Shown: positions 59,201-64,000 of the stretch, one piece after another | How positions within the stretch are numbered: the stretch's first letter is position 1 | Layout: the number at the start of each line of letters is the position of its first letter | Assembly (NCBI RefSeq): GCF_921293095.1 | Contig: NC_060256.1 | Location: 88,877,851-88,941,850 of the forward strand | Length of the DNA stretch: 64,000 bases | Reading direction: 5' to 3' | Source of the DNA: Ischnura elegans | Lineage: Eukaryota; Arthropoda; Insecta; Odonata; Coenagrionidae | The notes under the pieces: model-generated | Database searches by the model: none | Seen by the model: the letters and a program-made list of their open reading frames with translations, nothing else | What the model was told of the DNA's origin: nothing | Translations under genes and position numbers: made by a program

Positions 59201-61528
59201 CCGCGAATGCAGCGCTGGGACCTTCAACTCGCAAGCTGGGTGATTTGTCTTCTCGTAATGTTTCGTTCCTCTTCTGATCCAGACACCAGGCACTTTTTGA
59301 ATCAGATCCGATTCTAATGGAGCTAAGTCATCCCTTAATAACCGCTAACTACTATATCCTTCATTTCTTGAACTTGACTTCGATGATACGTGACGACTGA
59401 TGACACAAGTTATTCTCCGAGGGCCGCTACAATGACGGTTTTCTCCTAATGTTTTCAATTGATGGCTTATGCCCCTTTCAACTCTACTCCATACAGGCAG
59501 TCCATTGTCAGCCCAATATTTTTCGGCTACTTTCTCTTTTCAAAAGAGGAGGCCCAATATCATTTGCGCAGTTCACAAGAAGATTCTTTCTATAATCCAT
59601 TCCAAGGTCAGTCTCCACGGAGGAAGAGCGAAAGAACCGAGGAAGTGTTTCCATAGTCATGATCGTGAGCATTCTTTCCCTACGGAACAACATCATTTTA
59701 CATCGTGATTTAGATATCCCGGAGCCCATTTACCAACATGCGGTTGGTTGATATCACTGTCGATTCTAAGATATTTATCTGGGGCTATTTTATGTCAAAA
59801 GAGAATGACAATCGGAGTTTTGACGAACTATCACGGTCCATGACTCTAAATAATCACAGTAAAAAAAGATCGTGGATAGAGCGCGGAAAAATACGAAAAT
59901 CCAGCAGGAATCCCTTGGTGTTTGACTTCGACATCATAACTCGGACGAAGTTGCCAAACTCCAGAGGCAATGACAATTTGTCAATGAAATCCAGTTCTAT
60001 TGAAGATTAAAACTTTTCACTTAACAGAGTTTAGCTAATCGCTATTCAAGGTCCAACCAAATTTTATTAAAAGCTGCCGAGAAACAAGGTGTCAAGGTGA
60101 TCAGCGCGCCGCGTAAGCGACTCCTCCCGGCTCCATTCGACCTGCATAAGGCCGCAGATATATGACAACGAATCTGGTGTTATCATCCAGTTGAATCACC
60201 ATCGACTTGTAGGCATACTAGAAATAAGATTCTCCTTTTTTGGATGACCTCGAAATCCAAAATGTGCGCACAGGAGGCTTTTTAAAGGCTCATAAATCCC
60301 TCATATCGCCGAGGCAACAGAAAACGTTAAGTTGGCAAAATTCCAGAAAACCTCCCTTTTACTAGAAATTCGGTAGTTTAGAATTCGAGATTAGCGATCG
60401 TCTGCTGTCCCTTTATTTCACTCATCTTTATTGATGCAATGACGATTTTTCGAGTACCTCCTTACACCTTTTCTTATTATATTAGAAATGCTCTGGTCAC
60501 CTACATGTCACTTTTACAGAAAAAAATTTTAAATTTCATCGAGACCACTAAAATATGCGTAAAAATACAATCACTAATGTCCATAATAATATTCCTTGTG
60601 GGAGTGCTATTAAGTTGCGTATCTTATAATTTTCTTAATATATTTCATTAAAACAATTGTCATCCTCTCATTACTTATTTTTACTACCCATTTTTTTAGC
60701 TGATTCCTGAAAAGTATAATCCAACTGTCATTGGGCAGAGAACATTTAATCAATGAATTTGTTGCTGCATGCAGCACCTTTTAGTTACTTAAAATAATAT
60801 TTTTTATTCATAAAAAGCCATTCCAATCATTACAGACCCTGAAACCTGAAAAAAATGGCAGGTCCTCATTTAGTGTTTTTCCGCATTTAGTGTTTTAAAT
60901 TTTGTCCCCCCTGAAAAACCTTAAATCAGGATTCTACTGTATTTAATGTAACAGTGAATACCCCATAACATTTTAACTGCTTTATTTATTTCCCATTTCC
61001 CCGTAAACAGCACATTGCGGCCTTTAAAACGGGTTTTTCAACATCAACAACGCACAACACAAACATCCATGCCTTTTAAGAAGTTTTCCCACCCATAAAC
61101 TTTTTGACCATGGTTCCGACCATTGAAAAACTTCTAGTCAGGATTCTACTGTAGAGGCACGCAGGTATTGATTGAATATCCTCTCATAGTAGTAGTTGAT
61201 GTAAAACAACTACACTAATCATAATGTGAGAAGAGAGGCATTCTCCGAACGATTATTATGCATGGACATGAATGGGAAGCTAGCTCTCCAGCTCCATTAC
61301 CTAACGGCCATTCACACTGGCTGCTGCCATTCTCAATGTTGCTCATACTGCCACCACCAGCACCACCACTGCTCTTCATCAAGCTGTCAAGATCTTTGAG
61401 GGCAGCGTAGCGATCCTCCGAGGGGGGAGCATTGCCACCAATGCCCCCTGTCGAAGATGCACCCGAGAGTCCCCCTTGGAAAGGAGAGCCCGCCACCATT
61501 GACGTCAAGGCGGATGGAGTCGGCATGC
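47156..61528 (-). CDS. AGFG1: AGFG1/drongo-type protein, last five coding exons (5' part outside window)
   Basis: AGFG proteins are Arf-GAP-domain, FG/NPF-repeat adaptors that bind EH-domain proteins such as EPS15 in vesicle trafficking (family knowledge). Minus-strand exons in order are 61301-61528, 57251-57499, 56767-56883, 50243-50436 and 47156-47206. All splices are GT-AG and phases agree (ending +1/+1/+1/0, stop TGA at 47156-47158), giving about 280 residues. Evidence for the family: the SEDRYAALKDLDSLMKSS segment in the first exon, the Gly/Ala/Ser/Pro-rich low-complexity body, and four NPF motifs (SNPFTG, LNPFQAP, GNPFL, and SNPFL at the C terminus). The N-terminal zinc-finger Arf-GAP exons are not in the window and should lie beyond 64000. 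Introns are 366 bp to about 6.3 kb and full of repeats. Confidence 0.85.
47264..47463. mobile_element. hAT-like MITE (GGCGGATCCAGG family) with 8-bp target duplication
   Basis: A 200-bp element with ends CATAGGCGGATCCAGG and CCTGGATCCGCCCCTG, flanked by identical ACAGACTC at 47256-47263 and 47464-47471. An 8-bp duplication is the hAT-superfamily size. It is near-identical in layout to 21818-22022 and in the same orientation. It sits only 57 bp into the last AGFG1-like intron (47207-50242), close to the terminal exon. Confidence 0.92.
47575..48049. mobile_element. Tigger/pogo-like MITE, 475 bp
   Basis: The left end CAGTGCGATCTCAGTAATCC and right end ATTACAGAGATTGTTCTG are imperfect inverted repeats, with TA on both outer sides (47573-47574 and 48050-48051). 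Inner subterminal copies of CGGATTATTG/CGGATTACTG are present. No transposase. Confidence 0.75.
48060..50240. other. AGFG1-like last intron, spacer
   Basis: No gene or clear repeat boundary recognised. GATCGGATAATCCGTG near 48689 resembles part of the Tigger-like element upstream and may be a fragment. Confidence 0.45.
50243..50436 (-). CDS. AGFG1: AGFG1-like exon with GNPFL
   Basis: 194 nt. It encodes GQVAWGASTLGSAQNGQQHP through SFMSAYSSASKGWPAMVGNP and FL. Acceptor TGTGCAG, donor GTAAGT. The split codon with the previous exon gives Asp. Confidence 0.88.
50437..52300. other. AGFG1-like intron, GC-shifted repeats of unknown type
   Basis: Two related stretches, about 50925-51120 and 51240-51480, share CTCCTATCGCGG, CACCTC...CCTTTTTCCT and GTATC...CATCAGCTATC blocks, so they look like a direct duplication of one pyrimidine-rich repeat. 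No coding gene. Confidence 0.5.
52308..52523. mobile_element. MITE-like inverted repeat, ~216 bp
   Basis: GGTCACTCTTATTCACCCAG...CTCTGATCAGCCAGTTTGTG at the left is the imperfect reverse complement of the right arm GGCACAAACCAACCAATCAG...GACCAAGAGTGAC. The arms are about 70-75 bp around a ~66-bp middle. No clear target duplication, and the superfamily is unknown. Confidence 0.7.
52785..52850 (-). repeat. tRNA-derived SINE head (A and B boxes)
   Basis: On the minus strand, TGGCTTAACTGG (52843 to 52832) fits the RNA polymerase III A box TRGYNNANNNGG. GGTTCGAATCT (52799 to 52789) fits the B box with one mismatch. They are spaced 44 nt apart, as in tRNA genes. The acceptor stem does not pair (GCCTCGG against TGGAATC), and the T stem has a mismatch. 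This is therefore a tRNA-derived SINE or pseudogene rather than a functional tRNA. Confidence 0.75.
53283..53580 (+). pseudogene. LINE C-terminal relic
   Basis: The + strand reads WLIRKNCELVEIYKDSEIVT and then QAKSRRLRPHHERSVDGRT. It continues in shifted frames with EAWSESGA and DSEQWKQIVGEAKN-like words. This matches the end of arthropod non-LTR reverse transcriptases (N.EL..IY....I....K.RRLRW.GH..R......G.......DR..W......AK). It has stops and frameshifts. Confidence 0.7.
53740..56450. mobile_element. Possible composite repeat bounded by inverted TGACGTCA-containing ends
   Basis: The left segment GATGACGTCAAAGGTGCCTA (about 53770) is matched in reverse complement by TTTAGGCACCTATGACGTCA on the right (about 56378). 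Similar but weaker pairing continues outward (GCCGACGAAGCCTCG against CGAGGCC-like). A Tigger-like element is nested inside at 54758-55716. The region 56040-56130 (GGTGTCCTAACACCCC...TTAGGCGGCTTGCGGGGTAT) resembles a short dispersed repeat also seen near 23290. The outer boundaries are uncertain. Confidence 0.4.
54758..55716. mobile_element. Tigger/pogo-like non-autonomous element, 959 bp
   Basis: The left end CAGGCGGTCCTCGACTTTCG and right end CGAAAGTCGGGGACCGCCTG are inverted repeats, with TA at both outer sides (54756-54757 and 55717-55718). Subterminal CGACTTTCGTACA repeats occur at least three times at the left and twice at the right. No pogo-type transposase motif was seen in the middle. 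Confidence 0.88.
56767..56883 (-). CDS. AGFG1: AGFG1-like exon with LNPFQAP
   Basis: 117 nt. It encodes GALPVDANSPWVPCAAPVAA to ATLNPFQAPRTSF, in phase with both neighbours. Acceptor TTGGCAG, donor GTAATG. Confidence 0.85.
57135..57176 (+). ncRNA. Degenerate hammerhead-like motif in AGFG1-like intron
   Basis: The + strand reads ACTAGTCTTGAAAATGGT, ACAGTGTA, ACCGAAACTAGTCGG. There is a GGU/ACC stem II, then GAAA, then self-complementary ACTAGT followed by C. The first box is UUGAAAA instead of CUGAUGA, so it is probably inactive. It lies in the 367-bp intron 56884-57250, close to the splice donor. Confidence 0.4.
57251..57499 (-). CDS. AGFG1: AGFG1-like exon, Gly/Pro-rich with NPFTG
   Basis: 249 nt. 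It encodes SSSLSPWTPPQQRNASGAYG, GVFGSPPTSSQLGAVG and PSPASNPFTG. Acceptor TTCCCAG, donor GTGAGT. GC-rich compared with its surroundings, which also creates long spurious open frames on the other strand. Confidence 0.88.
57700..57960 (+). pseudogene. LINE C-terminal relic (YGEETWTL block)
   Basis: The + strand contains EETWTLRMEDKKELEVFKIW and then MWIVEKAKHMERK. This corresponds to the YG.E.WTL......LE.FE.W.WR....I.W segment of RTE/CR1-like reverse transcriptases. The beginning is scrambled by a duplicated GAGGAGACGTGG. Noncoding as it stands. Confidence 0.65.
57961..58870. other. AGFG1-like intron, spacer
   Basis: AT-rich intronic sequence without recognised genes. A 157-codon open frame on the minus strand at 58657-59130 crosses the terminal repeat of the pogo-like element and has no family motif. 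Confidence 0.5.
58875..60939. mobile_element. pogo/Tigger-like element, ~2.07 kb, with unexplained interior
   Basis: The left end CAGTCGGATCCGGATTTAAC and right end TTAAATCAGGATTCTACTG are imperfect inverted repeats with TA at both sides (58873-58874 and 60940-60941). Subterminal repeats of TCCGCATTTAGCGT-like words occur on both sides. The middle, about 59080-60440, is visibly richer in G and C and has several 60-90-codon open frames. I could not find the helix-turn-helix or DDE motifs of pogo transposases there. Confidence 0.75.
61085..61151. mobile_element. Extra right-end fragment of the same pogo-like family
   Basis: AGTCAGGATTCTACTG followed by TA repeats the right terminus seen at 60939. 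A sub-terminal TTTTTGACCATGGTTCCGA stretch differs from that element. It is either a truncated second element or the true end of a nested pair. Confidence 0.55.
61301..61528 (-). CDS. AGFG1: AGFG1-like exon with DRYAALKDLD motif
   Basis: Two bases plus 75 codons plus 1 nt. Acceptor TTGCAG, donor GTAATG. It encodes MPTPSALTSMVAGSPFQG, a Gly-rich run, SEDRYAALKDLDSLMKSS, another Gly run and SQCEWPL. Confidence 0.88.
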
Positions 61529-62351
61529 CTGCAACAGAAACCATGACATTTCAATCACAACACCAGATGGAGAGCCAACAGATTTGGTGCAAAGTGCAAC
61601 AATGGACCAAATGTATAGTGCATGAAACGTAGAGTACTGAAAGCAGAAAATACAGTACACCTTTCTCACAATCATTCAACATCTGAGCCATGCTGACACT
61701 AGCTACGCATTAGCAGAGTGCAACGGATCTCCATACTAAAACAAAAATAAATTCATAATCCTCACCTGGAACCTTTATATGAAACTATGAACTGAAGTCG
61801 AGAATGGGCTCTTTCACCATATTTTTTACTATTGTTGATTGTGATAGTGTGTGAAAAATAAAGAGATCGATTTTAATATTTTTTTTTCAATCCAAGGCCT
61901 ACTTCTCGAGGTATTTGTGGCGCAATATCAACGGGCTTACCCCTTTCTCTGACAAGTATATGATATCACCGACTCTTTGCCAAGTAGCTCACCACTTCCT
62001 CACTACTTCTCAGCCTCGGGTATCAATCTCGTGAGGTTAAATGTCATCAGCTCTCAAATGAGCAATTCTTTCCATCAATCATCGGGTCTCTCTAAACAAT
62101 TAAATGAACCAGAACTTAAAATGACATCACCAATTCATAAAAAGTAGGCAATTTCTGGATTTATTTCATTTCAATGTCATGAGGAAATGGCTGAATGAGG
62201 AATATATTTTTTTCATTATAATTTATCCTTTTTCCATACATACATCAAATCATTGTATTAAATTAAAATTTTGAACTGAGTGAACTACCTCATTTTGAGG
62301 TTATAGGGGCCAAAATAGGCTGTTTTTGACAAACAATTAATTTTGAAGACC
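61529..62351. other. AGFG1-like intron upstream of the first visible exon
   Basis: No exon or named repeat recognised. Confidence 0.5.
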
Positions 62352-62355
62352 TTAA

Positions 62356-63173
62356 CCCTTCCGCTACTAACGACAAAAATATGTGGCAGGATGTTACTTG
62401 ACCCAGTACACGGAAGCCGCAAATTTTTGTCTGAGATGTTTCTACTCAGTTGAACGAATGCCGAAAATATATGTTTCCTTGCTCTTCCCCTTTAATGATG
62501 GTCAGGTGTATGCGAAGTCTCTGTTTCGGGACCCAATACAGTGCGACTTTTCGAAATCTGGACTTCTCGTCTTATCTTACCCCTCTTTGTTGTAAGGGGC
62601 CAAGGTCATACAATTGTTCTTTCAGTCAGTTTTTGAAATAAATATTTGTTCCCTTCCCAAAAAATATAAACTAAGAATTGTATTCTCTGTCTTTTGAGCA
62701 GCGTATACAATTTTAAAATGAAATTCTACGATGAATATTGACTTATATCTCAATTTCAGTATAAACATCAGCATAGAATTGTTGCTGCATTAAATGCAAA
62801 TGTTGACGGTAGAGCTTCATTCGAAATTCGACGATTCTCAGAACAAAATGAGGAATTCAATTCAAAGTCTGCAATTCACAAGCACGCCAAAATTATCCAT
62901 ACAGTTAATTCATATAAAAGAAAGCATGATTGACCGCAAACTAGTGCTGCTGGTATGGTTATAAACCCTGAAAGGAGGGAACCCAACTACTATCTGAGTC
63001 CGAGATAATGCAGAGTCCCCGCTACGAAGGGTCGAAAAAGGTTAGCACTGAGACTGTGATTATCCGCAAAATCCTCTTAAGGAATGTCCTGCAAAAATTC
63101 TCCATACAGAGGGGACGGAAGAGTCTCTTGGGGCTCCATACAGCAGCCATGCAAAGGAGAGAACTCAAAAGGG
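62356..63173. mobile_element. piggyBac-like MITE, copy B, 818 bp, TTAA duplication
   Basis: Flanked by TTAA on both sides (62352-62355 and 63174-63177). Ends are CCCTTCCGCTAC and, inverted, CCCTTTTGAGTTC. TTAA insertion and CCCT termini are the piggyBac hallmarks. The interior is the reverse complement of 40257-40860. Short open frames (62-73 codons) inside are by-products. Confidence 0.82.
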
Positions 63174-63177
63174 TTAA

Positions 63178-64000
63178 GGAACTTAAGATCTTGTGACAGT
63201 GGGGATACTCATTCTTTTTAGTCCAAAATTCTCCAGCAATCATATAAAGTCTTGACTTGAATAGGTTAATTCTTGTCCACTACATTACCTCTATTTCATT
63301 GTACCTTACATAGAGGGTACCCTCATTTCGGGCAAAAAATTCTGAATGTGGCAGTAGATCCAAATCTGTCTTAAACCATCAGTAATTTGGCTGATAACAT
63401 TATAAATGTACCATAATATTATTTGGGCAAAAAATCTGAATGTGGCAGTAGATCCAACATTGTCTTAAAGTATCGATTATTTGGCTGAAAAAATTAAAAA
63501 CATACCATTAAATTTTCACAATATTTAAAACACATCAGGGCAATCAAAAGCTTTAAAAACTTATATCCATTTAAATTCTATCCAACTGAAAATTGATATA
63601 AATATTTCTGAAACATGTATTTGTTTTTAAAGTGTTTGTTTTCTGGAATTTTATGTATTTTTATGAGTGATGATGAACAGCTGAAATGATATCACTTTGA
63701 AATATTTGTTTTGATGGTATCAATTTGGAATTTCATGTATATTTTTCTGAATGATAAATTGACTACACACTGTTCCTGAGCAATGATGAACAGATGAATC
63801 GATATCACTTTGAACAACAGTCTTTGAAAATGTATGCACATATTTTGAATTTTCATGTTTTAAGAAAAAATTCATTATAGTTTATTACTGTTACTGATAC
63901 CTTATTAGCTCATAAATTATTAGTTCAATGTAAAACCTTAACCTTTGCAATGCTACTAAGGAATTTATTCTTCCTACAGCAAATAAAATGCATCCATTCT
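63178..64000. other. AGFG1-like intron at right edge
   Basis: AT-rich. A short diverged direct repeat GGCAAAAAAT...CTGAATGTGGCAGTAGATCC occurs at about 63330 and 63425, and another pair (GATATCACTTTGAA) at about 63690 and 63800. No exon found. Confidence 0.5.

Overview
The window is nuclear DNA of a eukaryote, most probably an arthropod and perhaps an insect. The evidence is spliced genes with GT-AG introns of 70 bp to about 6.7 kb, AT-rich sequence, and a dense mix of arthropod-type transposon relics (PIF/Harbinger, hAT-like, Tc1/pogo/Tigger-like, piggyBac-like, RTE/CR1-like LINE, tRNA-derived SINE). Nothing prokaryotic or organellar is present. The species cannot be named from this sequence.

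Layout. (1) 1-21135 is one uninterrupted tandem satellite with a monomer of about 178-179 bp and no genes. It is organised at several scales: a higher-order unit of about 3.35 kb (19 monomers, one carrying a 36-bp deletion) occurs twice in tandem, a 5-monomer 885-bp unit occurs twice in tandem, and blocks recur about 6.03 kb and 5.17 kb apart. (2) 21136-21335 is a 200-N assembly gap, so the true array length is unknown. (3) 21336-30227 is gene-free and transposon-rich. It includes a nearly complete but inactivated PIF/Harbinger-type element of about 5.6 kb (24080-29656) with terminal inverted repeats, a CAG target duplication, transposase relics and a Myb/SANT-like accessory fragment. (4) 30228-42328 holds two convergent housekeeping genes: mitochondrial ribosomal protein L11 (+, 3 exons, 196 aa) and the rRNA-processing factor RRP36 (-, 6 exons, 235 aa). 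Their stop codons lie only 109 bp apart. (5) 47156-61528 holds the last five coding exons (-) of an AGFG1/drongo-type protein with NPF motifs; its 5' exons, including the ArfGAP domain, must lie beyond the right edge. Its introns are packed with repeats.

Most new structure is in the repeats. Three loci (36.9, 38.9 and 57.1 kb) share a hammerhead-ribozyme-like layout of the Penelope/retrozyme kind: a CUGAUGA-like box, a stem II hairpin, GAAA, and a self-complementary six-mer. The first lies at the apex of a 72-bp inverted repeat inside an RRP36 intron. Several non-autonomous DNA transposons can be delimited to the base with target duplications. The genes share no pathway beyond general ribosome biogenesis (mRpL11 in mitochondria, RRP36 in the nucleolus); AGFG1 is a trafficking adaptor.
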